64,000 nt of DNA from Oxyruncus cristatus (GCA_013399855.1 VXAY01006797.1:868239-932238), one strand, 5' to 3'. Counted from the first letter of the stretch, positions 38,301 through 50,700 are shown. Notes: a model not told the origin generated them from the sequence alone. A program made the numbers and translations.

Positions 38301-39880
38301 ACATAGACACAAACGTGATCATTTTAGAAACAAAGATAGGAACATCTTCCCATGTTATCTATGTTTTGTGGTGTTCCAGACTTTTTTTTATTCCTCAAGA
38401 CACCGCACAAAAACCCCACTTAAACTGACTTTAAATCAGAGACCTGGAAAGATTACATTTTAGATATCAAATGAATGGCAAACTTACAGCTTCACTGGAA
38501 AAAAAATGTGCAGGTATAGTACAAGTGAAGTTCAGGACTGAAAGTAAAAGAGGCAGCTCTAAAGCCTCAGGGTCAATCAGCACTAAGAAAAGTCCAAACG
38601 GAAACATTTGTGCACAGCATCAGTCCGCCCTCACTGGTATCTGAATTTCCAAGACTTCTTTAAGAATTATATTTAAGTAATACTGTTTAATGAAGAAAGC
38701 CAGAATCCACTGATGCACCCTTACTAGTTTGAAGAGCATTCCAACAGGGAACAAACCCTTTTTTCTTCCGTACTCCAGTAATTATCAGAAAAGTGAACGC
38801 AATGAATTATCAACAGTTAGTGTGACCACTGAAAGGCAATATCAAAAATCCCCTTGCTCAAAGCACTACACAGACACCAGCTATTCAATTGACGCAGTGA
38901 AGGCAACCTCTGAGGTTGAGGAGAGCAGCAGAAATAACAGTTTTCTGCTGATTTCCTTAACGGCAGTAATGTTCTATGTGATGAATGGCTCCTGCAGGTA
39001 GGAGTTTGACTTATTCCAAACTGCTCAGTCAACAGTTTAAAAGAGTAAGCAGGAGACTGTGAATACACAAGCATCAGAGAGACAGTGCTGCTGCCACCAC
39101 TTGATCCTAGGATGCAGGAAGTAATCATGCCACAGATAGCAAAATGCCTCCTGTGCTTCCTTTATTGACCACTAAAGCCAGCACTGAGGAAAATGAATGC
39201 TAAATTCTCACAAAGGAATATATCTTCTTCTGTTCTCCATAGGGAAAATATTCAACACTATAGCGTCCTTGCATTCTTCGCTTCTCTCCAATCACAGGTA
39301 CTCCCAGCAAAGGTTACACAAGGGACTGCGAGGACAAAAGAGATACTTCCTGGAGTATATAACAGTATATACATTAAAAAAGCAACAGGAAAAGTTGAGG
39401 ATTGTATTTTAAGAGAGGGAAATGGTTCAATGACTCCAAACCAAGATAATTATTGTAAAACCTCTTTTCGCTTACTCATATTTTCTTTCTTTCTTTAGTC
39501 ACTTATGATAAGGTCCCAGGTGATTTACCCTTCCCATGACCTTATGTCTTTTCACTGAAGTGGTGACCCCAGATATTAATGTGGGTTTTGAGGCTGCCTT
39601 TTAAAGCATTTGTTCTCATTTCAGCTGTTATTGATGAACACTTGTTTGCATAAAGGACTCTTATTACATGCAGGGTAGACATTCCCACATCCCATTAGCT
39701 GTCGATTTATTTTGCAGCGCGTGAGGGGCTGGGATACTCCTGGGTACTCCCACCTGCCTTCCCACACACCCTGAACTCAGCTTCACCTCTCTGAGCAGCC
39801 AGCAATGCCTCCTTGGCCAGGCCAGGCCTCCGAGTGCTGTCCAAAGCAACAACATACAGCACTGCTAAATGTTACTGAGA

Positions 39881-39940
39881 TTAAAAAAAAAAACAAAAAA
39901 AACAAAAAAAAACAACCAACCACCCAACAACACAAAAAAG

Positions 39941-39970
<30 letters not shown>
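39881..39970. repeat. A-rich tract and (AT)13 microsatellite
   Basis: An A-rich stretch interrupted by C (39881-39940) leads into a 26-bp pure AT dinucleotide run (39945-39970), followed by degenerate TA/CA-rich sequence to about 40025. It is likely length-polymorphic. Confidence 0.95.
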
Positions 39971-39975
<5 letters not shown>

Positions 39976-40966
39976 TACATACATAAATACACATATACAT
40001 CTATATATGCCTGCATATATGTATAATGAGCCCAGGTAAGGATAAACAGAGCCTGCAGTTGTAAGACAAAAGTGTGAATTTTAACTGAATTCATATTAAG
40101 TAGTTCGGAAATCTCTCTCTTGCACTCATCTTCTGTTGAGGGTCTAGGACTATAAGCGCAAAAATGAAAAGCAGAGAGAAGAGGGCTTGGAAAGCAATCC
40201 TACTCTCTGGAGTGAGTGAATGCCAAGGTTTCTACTGGCTTCAGCAGGGTTTCAGCCTTTGTCATGTCAGCAAAAGTGATTATTTGTTGACAAACAAAAC
40301 AGAGGAGAAAATCTTCCTTTCTGCTCTGTCACAGTCTTTTCACACCTGCCTGTCTTCCCTGAAGAGTTTTGCACTGCCTACAGCCAGCAGCAGTTATGAC
40401 AAAAAAAGATGGTTCCTAAGTGGGATCTCATGTAACAATTCCAGAATTTCTAAATGGTTTGTGAAAACTTAGATGCAAATTGTTCCCACTTTCCAAGGAG
40501 CTCTGGGAACTGAGTCCTCTCTAGAAGCTTGGTTCACAGTTGCTCCTTTGGTACTGAGTAGTAAGAGAGCCACTTTTCACTTACAGTGCTGTGGGAAAAT
40601 TTAAAATTTGTTTCTGTAGGATCATAAAATGCATATTCTAACATCATATTATGTATTCAATATATTAGAAAAATCCCTGTCTTTTATAAGCTTTTGCATG
40701 TTAAACCATCTTTTCTGTGAGGGAGAACTGACAGGTTGCTTGCCATCAGCTACTCTCCAGCAAAATTAGCAACCCACATTGTCAGTGTGAAAACATCTGT
40801 TGAATGGATTTATTGACTGGGGCTTAGGTGCAAGTTGGGGGGTGGGGGTCCACACTGTTTATTACAGCCCTGACCTAATGAACTTAATTTGTTGACATGT
40901 TTCCTTCAGTGTCTTACTTGATCCCGTCTCACATTTCTTTCTACTGTGCTGTTTTCTTGGAAACAG

Positions 40967-41144
40967 GAGTTCCTGGCACATCGGCATGTCCACCAGTTGC
41001 AAATCTACCAGGCTCAGATGGCTACAGTTGGCATGGCAGGATTAGATAAACATCAACCGGTGTCCGGGACCCCATCTTCCCCCACTGATTCCACATTACC
41101 TCACCCAGACACGGACCAGCCCAGCCAGCATGTCTACACGACTG
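40967..41144 (+). CDS. HDAC9: HDAC9 coding exon (linker, before the deacetylase domain)
   Basis: This exon joins 3690-3959 in frame (phase 0 in, phase 1 out; 59 codons plus one base). It encodes the linker between the adaptor half and the deacetylase domain. Its translation begins EFLAHRHVHQLQIYQAQMA and continues with VGMAGLDKH, which aligns with VGM-x-GL-x-KH in human HDAC9 (from memory). Residues 9-18 (HQL-x-x-YQA-x-M) look more like HDAC4 than like human HDAC9. Residues 33-39 read SGTPSSP where HDAC4 has SRAQSSP, so the arginine of the third 14-3-3/CaMK-type site is glycine here (codon 41066-41068). Acceptor: AACAG at 40966. Donor: CTG|GTAGGA. The exon is less conserved than its neighbours, but the splice phases and flanking exons leave little doubt. 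Confidence 0.9.
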
Positions 41145-43489
41145 GTAGGATTCCCTAAAGACTGCTTTTAATAGGCAGGGCAAATGCATTTGTTCATGTG
41201 GGATCAACAGACTTAAATGCCTCAAATACCTCCTGCAGCAATGAGTTCAGTTTTAGCCGTACTGCTCCTCTGTTTTATGATGCTATACTGGCACCAACTC
41301 AACCAGTGCAGCTGATAAATCACAGGGTTAATATTCACACAGTCATAAATTACTGTCATTGACTGACTCTGGCAACAGAGCAACAGGTGCATTTTTGGTG
41401 CCTTTAAGTCATTTGTAGCTTTTCTTTAATTTCCCTATTCTCTGGTTCTTTTCTTGGTGTTCTCGTTTCCTGTTTTGTAAAGAGACCACCAATAAGTTGA
41501 AGAAAGACCACCAGTAAGAAGGAAAGCTGCAATATAATTCTCAATGTCTTCATTTGACAAGTCAGTCTCTGCTGTAAGGTCGCTCTCTCTACAGAAATAG
41601 CAAAGCTGTAGGAATGACTAGGTGATGTTGGATACAACTTCTGCATCTTTCAATGGTTGTGTGGAGGCTACAGAGACAGGTTTTACAGTCAGGACCTGGG
41701 CATTCCAATCACTCAGGGAGCACCTCTTGGGCTGTCCAAAGCAAAGTGACTGGAACCCCAAAAAGCTTCAGTCAAAGGAAAAAAAGATGACCACAGAAAC
41801 CTCATTTCTTATTATGGGTAATCTAACTTTGCATGAAGGTCCATCTCCTTAAAAGCCTGAATGTCAGTATAACACTAGAGCACGGTTCGAAGTTAAGATG
41901 CATTTTGTGCACAAAAAAAAGGGAAAATAAATACTTGGAGTTCTTGTTTGTGAATGTTTATGCCAGAAGTATTAATTCCTTCACATCAGCTGTCAGAACT
42001 TGCCATGCCCTGAAAGTTTACAGATTTTCAGGCCATGCCCATGGACTGATGTAGGATGGAGTCCTTAACTGGCAATGTATATGACTCTGTGAGACACTAT
42101 GTTCTCCCATCTTTCCAATAAGAATGTGAACTTGGAAAGCAAAAATTTGTTATTACTTGTTGGATAACAAACATTTGGATTGTACAGAAAGGAACATACT
42201 AATTCACTTTCCATGGGTTTCTGAAAAAAGAACAGCTGTTTATAGACAGGATTGTTAAACCAGGCCACTGTTTTTCTAGTTGTGGTTCATAGAGTCCCCA
42301 AAACATTGTAAACTCATTTTAAGAGATTCACAGAGCACACCAAAAGTGAGCTCACTGTGTGTAGGCTTCACTGTTCCATTCAAAAATCTGCAGTTCTACT
42401 GAAAAAGTCGAATGAAGTTACAAATGTAAAGGCTGCTGTTTCAGTCTCATTGCTAAGGTTTACTGACATCTCCCTTTATAATCCTCTATAATGGGATGCG
42501 GGTCAAGGGGGTTACGTAGATATGTGGACTCATGGCATCAAGAACTATCCAAGACAGAAGATGCAAAGCTGAGATGGAAGAATAAGGCAAGGAATGAAAT
42601 TATGTAGGACAAACACTGAGTGGAGATGGTGGGAATTGGACATCCCTGGCTTGTAATCTGACACAACAAAGATGTTGTTCCAGACACATCTGGCTGAAGG
42701 AGCCGTCAAGCTCAGAAATGCAGACAGTGCATGTGCAGTCAGGGTGTATTAAGATTAGGCAGAGAGTCTAATCTTACCCTTTCAGTAAAACATTGCTAAA
42801 TGAACCACACCAGAATAGAGAACAGAGAGAAAACCCCCCATCTTACTCCAACAGAGATTCTCAGTCCTTCACTAAATTCCTTTCTCCAAATCTGAAACAT
42901 CTTTGTCTTGAAGCCTTGTTTTCCTTTTATTGAATCTTTTTTCACTCTCCACTGCTCTTTCAAGATAATCATCTCTACTCATTACTGCAAAAAAAACCAA
43001 CACCCTCCTATTTTCACCTGCCCTACAACTTTATGGTTCTGCTTCTCCACTTCTGCTCTGTACCCTAATTTCTCTCATATCCTCTAGATATTGGCTGAAG
43101 ACAATGCAATGCTGTAGCTGGTTCCAAGCTGTATCTATGCTAACAGCCAGTACCCCCTGGCTGATGGACCAGCTCCAACAGAGCACATACCTCTGCAATT
43201 ACAATTAAGCCTTTTGTTTCTGCTTCAAGAAATCTCTTTCCCTGACATGTGCCCGAGCTTACAGACTTACAGATACAAAAGCTTTATCACTGCAGCCTCT
43301 GAGTACGTTGAAAATAGAGCTATTTTCTAGGTTATGAGATTCACACCTTTGGAGTGACAATGAACAGAGACTTTGCAACATTAACAGTTCTATACAGTTT
43401 CTGTAAATAAACAGATCAATCTGGGTATTATTAACACATGGTATGTTATGGTATAGAATGGCTTTTTTTGTGCATAATATTTCCTGGAT

Positions 43490-43515
43490 CTGGATAGTGC
43501 TCTAGCACTATCCAG
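43490..43515. repeat. 26-bp palindrome (12-bp arms)
   Basis: CTGGATAGTGCT (43490-43501) and AGCACTATCCAG (43504-43515) are exact reverse complements around a 2-bp centre. It lies about 30 bp upstream of a CR1 3'-end fragment. Confidence 0.9.
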
Positions 43516-43545
43516 CCTTTCCAAAATCCTTTAGGATAAAAGTCT

Positions 43546-43652
43546 TGAGCAACCTGGTCTGATCACAGTACTGATCTGCTCTGAGCAGAGTTGAACTACA
43601 GACCTCTGGAGGTCCCTGCCAACCTGAGCTGTCCTGTGGTTCTGTGATTTTC
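43546..43652 (+). mobile_element. CR1 LINE 3'-terminal fragment
   Basis: It reads GAGCAACCTGGTCTGATCAC, then a phrase near GGAGGTCCCTGCCAACCTGA, and ends GGTTCTGTGATTTT, matching the order of the CR1 3' UTR. Only about 100 bp remain. Confidence 0.85.
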
Positions 43653-44387
43653 TCCCTTAAAAGAGCACAGGATGCAATCAGCATTTGTCCACAGCAATTG
43701 CAACACTACCATTTTTAAAAGCATGGAAGGAAGGAATGGGTGGGTGGAAAGGGAGAAAATTCTAGTACACCATAAAGTGAGGTCAAATTCAGACTCTAGA
43801 AATTAATCTCAAAATAGGTAGCAGGAAAACAGTTGTGGCAGATTATTACAGGGGCATCAAAGTGAGCCTGTATTGTTGTGAATCATGAGATTTAGCCAAA
43901 TACCTGAAGGGAATTAGAATGGTGATTGTTGTGAGACAGTTAAGCTATATATACACAGTATATGCACAAGATAATGAGTTAAAGATGGGAAAAAAAGTAT
44001 ATATACAAAAAAATAGTATACTTAATTTTCATTTAAACAGTTCACTGAATATTTGACATTATTTAGTTCAGATTTTTCTTCGGAATAATTTATTAGATAT
44101 TCTTCCCTTGGGTTTTCTTATTGGTACTGTTGTTCTCCAGGGCAATTAATCTTCTTCAAAACATGCTGTTAGCCAATGATTTTTAGGTCTCTTGCTCTCC
44201 CCTCTGTTTAAAATATTATTAAAAGAAGCTGACCCAAATAAAGTATTTTGGAAATGAATGAGTGTTAGGGAGTCCCCACTAGGAAAACCTTAGTTTTTAC
44301 TGACTGAATGCAAATTCAGTTTCTTTTGTCCTGTGTCCTCTATCATTATATGGTTCATTGGTGGCACCATTCCCATCTGTCATCAGG

Positions 44388-44491
44388 GCCACATTCTGAC
44401 CTCACTAATATTGGTGTAAATCCAGAATAAATCCACCAGTCTCAGTGGAGCTGCTCAGATTTACACAAGGAATCTGAGAGCAGAATCTGGC
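44388..44491. mobile_element. Palindromic MITE-like relic
   Basis: The element is an imperfect palindrome: the left half begins GCCACATTCTGACCTCAC and the right half ends GAGAGCAGAATCTGGC, whose reverse complement is GCCAGATTCTGCTCTC. The centre contains GGTGTAAATCCAGAATAA and GATTTACACAAGG in mirrored positions. Elements of this layout are familiar from turtle and archosaur genomes (from memory). It is non-coding and old. Confidence 0.65.
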
Positions 44492-44581
44492 TACAGGCAT
44501 TTGTTCTGGAGAGACAGAATAACCATATTTTATTAATATTTCACAGCAGTCTGCAATTGAAAACAGTTGCCTCCCTCCTCC

Positions 44582-44603
44582 TTTTTTTTTTTTTTTTTTT
44601 TTT
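44582..44603. repeat. T22 homopolymer
   Basis: A run of 22 T followed by a G-rich stretch (GTGGTGGGGGGGAG). It is prone to length error in assembly. Confidence 0.95.
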
Positions 44604-47029
44604 GTGGTGGGGGGGAGATTATTGGCTGAATCCTGTCAGGGAAATCCTATAGGCTATTTTTAGCAGTAAGCTCTAATGCTGCATTCTGGTATTGCATCAA
44701 GCACATGTGCTGTATGACCAGCAGCCACACATCACACATCTGAATCACTTGCACATCCTAAACCAATTAAAATGCTTGCAAATACATGAAAACATATATT
44801 CCAGTCTTTTCATAAGTGAATTAATCCTTCTAGAAATAAATTTTACACTCGTTGGTGAGAATATCTTAGTAATTAAGTTTGGAGCAGATGATTCTGCCAT
44901 GTAATACTGACCCGACCCTACTAAACTGATTTTTGATTTAGACAAAATAACCTATGTACAATAAAATTACATTTTTAGTTATATTTTATTTTGGGAAAAA
45001 TACATATGCACTAAGAAAGGGATGTTTGTATTTCTGTCAACCAGGGGAGGCATCCTGAATATACTGTTTCAGTGTTTCACTTCAAAATTGGTTGCAACCC
45101 TGCTATAGGTAATCAAAAAGTGTCACTGTTACACTCAATTCTGTGTAACAATTACATAGTAATATACATATATTATTTCTATTAACTGCCATTTGGACTA
45201 TTCAAATAATTAAAATTAAAAAATGCATTGAAAGAATGGCAGGTAGGAGACACTTTCAACTTTCCACTAATTTTGTTACTGTTTAACAAGTGTTTCCATT
45301 CAAATCCATTTGCTGTAACTGTCTGCTCTGCCTAAAAGTTTCTGAAAGTCCCGATGCATGTACATTTAGCATCTGAACATCTCTGTTGGTCAGAGGGAAG
45401 GGAGGAAACGTTTTCTTATCTACCCAAACTACAATATGGGTAGACAACAGACTGTAGAAGTTAAAACTCTGAGTGCCAAGAAAAGAAAAGTGAGGTATGT
45501 GAGCACGCACTTATTTGTGTGCATACTTCCAAACAACTTACAAGACCTCATGATAAAGCAGCAAAGCACTGCAGAGGAGGGAAATTATTAACTACTTTGA
45601 GAATGCCAGCAGATATTTTAAGCTGCATTAGTTTATTAGCTCCAGATTTCCACTGGTTGTCCTTTTTTTTTTTCTTTAAAGGAAAACAAGAAAGTAAACA
45701 AGAATTTATTGCTAATGAACTATTATGTTCAATAGATAATAATTTAGCATAAACTTAGTAATGCTGCACTTAGATACTATGTTTGCATGCTCCTTATGCT
45801 AAACATAATTGTTGTACTATCATTTTGGCTTAAATAGCAAGATCCCAAAGGATCAGTTCTGAAGTGCATGAGCTAAGAAACATGGCAGCATAAATATTTC
45901 TCGAGCAGCATAATTTCTGGCTGGCTTCTAACTGAATTATCTCAGAACCTTAACTTTGAATTGCCCGCAATGTATACAGACTCTTATTCAGTAGAGCTTT
46001 TAAAGACTTTATTGATGTTCAATATCCATTCAAGAACAATGATAAATAAAGGTGGTATTTGGCATGTTGTTGAACCTAGACTTTAATTTTGTGTTTTCTA
46101 CACTGGCTGACTTTTCAGTAGCAGGCAAACACAGTTTTCCCAGAACTGTGTTGGCATCCCCAGTAGTGGTGGCACATAAGGAGGAGGTTTTGAATACCAA
46201 ATATTGCAGCTTGCAGAAATTGCCCTTTCAACTGTGAGGGGAAGAAAAATCCAAATATTTCCCAAATGAAAATGGTCCACGGGGTAAGGAAAATAATTGT
46301 TGTTCCAGACACATCTAAGGAAATACTAGCAACAAGTAAATAAAGAAAATAACTTTTCAGTGTTTCAGACTTGGTTTGAAAGCCTTGAAAATTGAATTTA
46401 GCTTGAGCCTACTCACTAAAATTTCTCTTTGGCTCCCAATATGCAGCTACAGAGCAATGTGATACTGATAGCTGTTTTGTATAAAGCTGTTCTGTCCTTG
46501 AATAAATGACCGTAGAAAATTCAAAAGGTACGTCGCATTGCGGTCAAACAACAGGATTTGGTCCTAATTGAGTAATGAGTGGAACTTTTCGTTTAATAAA
46601 AAAGGACTCTAGCTGCCACTGTTTCAAGTCTCTGAAACTTTCATTTGATATGCTTTGAGATCTGGAATTAATATAGTATTAGTTAAGCAGTACAAATGCA
46701 GAGTGGCATTGCCATTTCAAAATTTATTTTAAAAGGTTTTACTGAATTATTTTCCCTACACTGCTATAAATATATAACATTTTCTTGTTATATATAGGTT
46801 AACAGATTCAACTAAGCTTGCCCATTAGAGAAAGAGAAAACAAGTGATTCAGTAATGACTGACTTTTTCCTAGCCATAAAAGCTTTAACAAGACACTACC
46901 CCGTTTCCTTTCTCCTTTACACTTAATTGTATTTATTAATATTGTTTATTGAGAATTATTTTTGCCTTATTGGAATCACAAGATATGCCTTGTAAATCAA
47001 AATTCAGAGTCTCAAAAAAGAAAGAGGAA

Positions 47030-47466
47030 TTTGGGTCCAGAGAAGGGCAACAAAGAGAGTAAGTCATATGAGGAGTGGCTGAAGGAGCCTAGGTTGTTTA
47101 ACCTAGAGAAAAGGAAGCTCAGGGGAGACCTTATTGCTCTCTACAACTACCTGAAAGGAGGTTGTAGCCAGGTGGGAGTTGGTCTCTTCTCCCAGGCAAC
47201 CAGAGACATAACAAGAGGAAATGGTGTCAGGTTATGCTAGCAGACAGTCAGGTTGGACATCAGGAAGAATTTCTTCACAGTAAGGGTTGTCAGGCATTGG
47301 AATAGGCTGCCCAGGGAGGTGGTGGAGTCACCAACCCTGGAGGTCTTCAAGAAATGACTGGACATGGCACTTAGTGCCATGGTGTAGTTGACAAGGCGGA
47401 GATTGGTCAAAGGTTGGACTTGATGATCCTGGAGGTCTTTTCCAGCCTAAACGACTCTGTGATTTT
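47030..47466 (+). mobile_element. CR1 LINE 3' end, next to an HDAC9 splice acceptor
   Basis: It reads from the end of the CR1 reverse transcriptase ORF ([39 protein letters not shown] in frame, later broken by stops) through the 3' UTR to ACGACTCTGTGATTTT. Orientation is the same as HDAC9. The insert ends about 117 bp before the exon at 47584, leaving room for the branch point and pyrimidine tract. Confidence 0.93.
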
Positions 47467-47583
47467 CATCTTGCTCTAATTGTCAAATAAAATCCAGTTT
47501 TGCTATGGTATGCATGACATGGAACAATATAATTTGCATTTTTTTCACTTACTATTTCTCATTGTGCTGTCTTTGTGCTCAAG

Positions 47584-47717
47584 GTGTTGTGTATGACAGT
47601 CTGATGCTGAAGCACCAGTGTATGTGTGGGAACTATGCTAATCACCCTGAACATGCTGGAAGAATCCAAAGCATCTGGTCAAGGCTGCAAGAAACTGGGT
47701 TGCTAAACAAGTGCGAG
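47584..47717 (+). CDS. HDAC9: HDAC9 coding exon: start of deacetylase domain, structural zinc site
   Basis: The exon completes a split glycine codon and adds 44 codons, [20 protein letters not shown] followed by [20 protein letters not shown]. This is the highly conserved entry to the class IIa deacetylase domain. In HDAC4 structures a structural zinc, unique to class IIa, is held by ligands in this segment; the equivalents here are His10 (47613-47615), Cys12 (47619-47621), Cys14 (47625-47627), His20 (47643-47645) and His23. All are intact. Acceptor CTCAAG at 47583, donor GAG|GTAATT at 47718. Phase 1 in, phase 0 out; 134 bp. The upstream intron ends with a CR1 insert. Confidence 0.97.
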
Positions 47718-50700
47718 GTAATTAAGAGTTAAGACCAGATACCTGACTTGTTAATGTCAAATCTATTAAATGCTAAATGTGTCTTACTTCTATAATAAGA
47801 GATTAATTTGTCTTAGGAATTATTTGGTCTTAACTGACAACACTAAAATAATACATTATAGGAAAGGACACTTCCCAATCAGAAAATAAAGAATTTACAC
47901 AGAGTCATTTACCCAGACATGATTATTCCTCCCTTTTAGAAGGTATACAAGCAGTAGTCAAACAGCAATTGCAGTCCTTCCAATAACACAGTTCTTAACT
48001 TTTCAAACAGCTAAGGATTTTATTTCTGTGGCATAGGACATTGTTTTTTAACATAGTTTGTTTCACTCCATAAGCATATTGCACCTTGTCTTATTTCAGA
48101 CTTTAAAGTCTGTTTTCATAGCATTTTCATTTGCCTGGTATATAACAGGTCCCATGTGAAACACTAAGACATTCAAGCACAATTTTCTAGGCAGTATCAG
48201 AGCAAATGTGTAATTTTCTTCTGCTTTGATTTACCTCCAAACATGCTTAAATCAAACACGGGCTGTGAGGTTCATATATGATTTGCGTTAGTTAAAAATA
48301 GCCTTTTTGTACCATTCCCTGTTTCCTATGAGCTGTGCAGCACTGTCAGCTTCTGCAGAAGCCTGTGGCAATTGCGGATGCTTATGGCACTGCAGCACAA
48401 GTTAACAAAGTTCAGCACAAATTTGTTTATGTTTTGCAGGATCCCAAAATTTCCAGGGCTTGTATGCTCTGTTGTCTTTAATTAATTTCCTTTATATGCA
48501 TATGTTTTTACAAACCCAAAGGAACTGGTTCAATAGATCCCTTTGATCTGGTGACTGTCCATGAAGACTTTCTGCAGGCAGCCCAGCATACTGGGCAGTG
48601 AGATATTGCAAGCACTGCAAATGGATTTGTTGTATACACTCATCTAACTAGATGGCAGCACTCTAACAGGCTAATTCTTTTTTTTTAGCTCAGATAATTT
48701 TTTCACTCTGCAAGAAGACTTTCAGCAAGGCCCTTAAGGCCACGTATCACATCAGTGGTTTCACTGGTGCGATCACATAGTTCAAGAGCAAGTTAAACAC
48801 GCAACTGAGTGCTTTACTAAAATAAAGCCTAGTTACCTTCTTGACTCAGGACTCAATATTATCAAGAAAAGACAAGAGAGAGAGAAAATAAGAAAATGCA
48901 GTGCGCTTTTCTTATGTACTGCTTTCTCCAGTAACAAACAGATATTGATGAACAGTAAATTGTGTGGATCAGCAAAAGGTGAAAAATGAAAAAGTGGTAT
49001 ATGTTAGTCTGAGGTGCATGCAGTCCAAGGATTTCCTGAAAGATTTAACATTTCCTCTTGCAATTCGACAAATTTCAATTTCAAAAACTGAAATACAGCC
49101 TATTAGGACTTGTAAAATCCAGTGAGGGGGCAGAGAGGAAATAAGTCACTTCATGTTGAACAGCATTCAGCTAATTTTGACTCCAATTGTGTGCTTTGAA
49201 ATAAGGCTGGAATGTGAAATGAGCTGTCAAAATGCAAACCGATGATAAAACTGAGGAATCTCAGTGTGAAGCTGATTTGCAGATCTGGTGTTTATTTAGA
49301 TCCTCTTATGTAGCTAAAGACAAGATCACATTTGGTGATGCAATCTGTCCTTTGCTTCACTACATTATCTAGCACTTGCCTGACATCAAACAAGTCCTTA
49401 AAACTGCTCACTTTCCAAAATAAGGAAGGCTACAGTGATACAATTAATTGGTGCTCTGGTTCTTCAGGAAAGTCACTCAGCTGAATAGATACCTTGTGTC
49501 ACTAAAGGAGGTTTTTTTCATTATCAAAATATAAAAGGCCACCATTTAAGCTGCATTCCGGAACATACCACACTGAGGATGCACAGTCAAAGCATCATGG
49601 GCAACTGCACTGTCTTTTCTGCTGAATTCTGAATGCCCCCTCATGGACATTAGTATTTCTTAATACAATTTCTCAGTGTAATTTCCCACAGTTTTTGTTA
49701 GAAGGAGTGGGGAGATCACTGGTCAGGTTTTGCCACGTGCACTGCCTCATACACCACTGCTCCAAAGAGCAGCTTAAGAACAGAAATGTGCAACAGCCGC
49801 TTAGGAAATCCTCTGCAGTAACTGTGAACCTTCTTTTTTCCTCTCTGACTAAAACAGTAGTCCCACAGGAGGACTGCAGCCCCGCTCGTTCTCTGCTGAG
49901 GAGTTTTAGGATCAAAGGTAGTTCAGTCAGAGGTAGCTCAGATCTTGTTACTTTGCAATGTGCGTATCCTTATGCACAGGCTTGTGCCAGGGGGCCCTCC
50001 CTATTTTCTTAATTTAACAAGAAACCCTAATGAAAATGAACAACCTGTATCTATACAATCTTTGTTATCTATAACAGGGAGCTATATGTGCTTCCTAAAT
50101 CATGTGGTGTGGATTAACTCCTCTCACACAGCTAAGGCCTTTGGCAAAAGAGAGATATCTGGCCGAGTATACAGAGAACCGTTGTCACTAACGGGGTATA
50201 GGATGATGAAAGTCATATATACTAGGCTGACACCATGCTTGCTGCAGTTCATAGATTAATTTAGGTAGATTAATCTGAGCTTAATCAATTATCTTTATAC
50301 GTTACCTATAGATATTGCTCATATTTACCCCATTGTATTTTTAAAATATAACTCGATAAAATCACAACAAGGTTTGAATGGGGTACTTGAAGCTGTGTCT
50401 TTACTAAAATATAAAATGTGCCTGAGACTGTTCTCCACCCCTGCAGCCAACTGGCATGGAAAGGCCCATGTTCAAACTACCAGGAATGCTTCTTGGCCCA
50501 TGCCAGTGACCAAATCATGTCTGGGAGTTGTTTGGGAGAGTGCTAGCTGCTGCTCAGCCAAAACGGTGTGAAGGACCACTTTAGCAATTTAATAATATAG
50601 ATGATTGTGTTTCTCTGCCTGGGAATGTTTCCTGGCACTGTTTAGTTTACTGCTGCAGACACAGCCAAGAGGACTTGCTTCTGCAGACTGTATTTTGTCT

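Larger units (their letters stand above)
3960..40966 (+). other. HDAC9: HDAC9 intron, 37 kb
   Basis: It runs from the GTAATA donor at 3960 to the ACAG acceptor at 40963-40966. It contains the MITR tail and putative 3' UTR, the right arm of the inverted repeat, two CR1 fragments, an LTR fragment, a MIR-like relic, simple repeats and candidate regulatory blocks, all listed separately. No HDAC9-like exon or other recognisable gene was found. Stretches 9007-13600, 14520-24500, 31000-32520 and 33100-37270 hold nothing I recognise beyond a few short hairpins, simple repeats and chance open frames. Confidence 0.85.
41145..47583 (+). other. HDAC9: HDAC9 intron, 6.4 kb
   Basis: Bounded by the GTAGGA donor and a CTCAAG acceptor. 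It holds a short CR1 3' end (43546-43652), a 26-bp palindrome (43490-43515), a palindromic MITE-like relic (44388-44491), a T22 run (44582-44603) and a larger CR1 fragment (47030-47466) close to the 3' splice site. No other exon or gene is visible; 41145-43480 and 44610-47020 contain nothing recognised. Confidence 0.85.

Noticed and set aside
44654..48301. MEF2-type sites CTATTTTTAG (44654-44663) and TTAAAAATAG (48292-48301)
   Set aside because: HDAC9 is a MEF2 target, but the motif is expected many times by chance in AT-rich DNA of this length, so single sites carry no weight.
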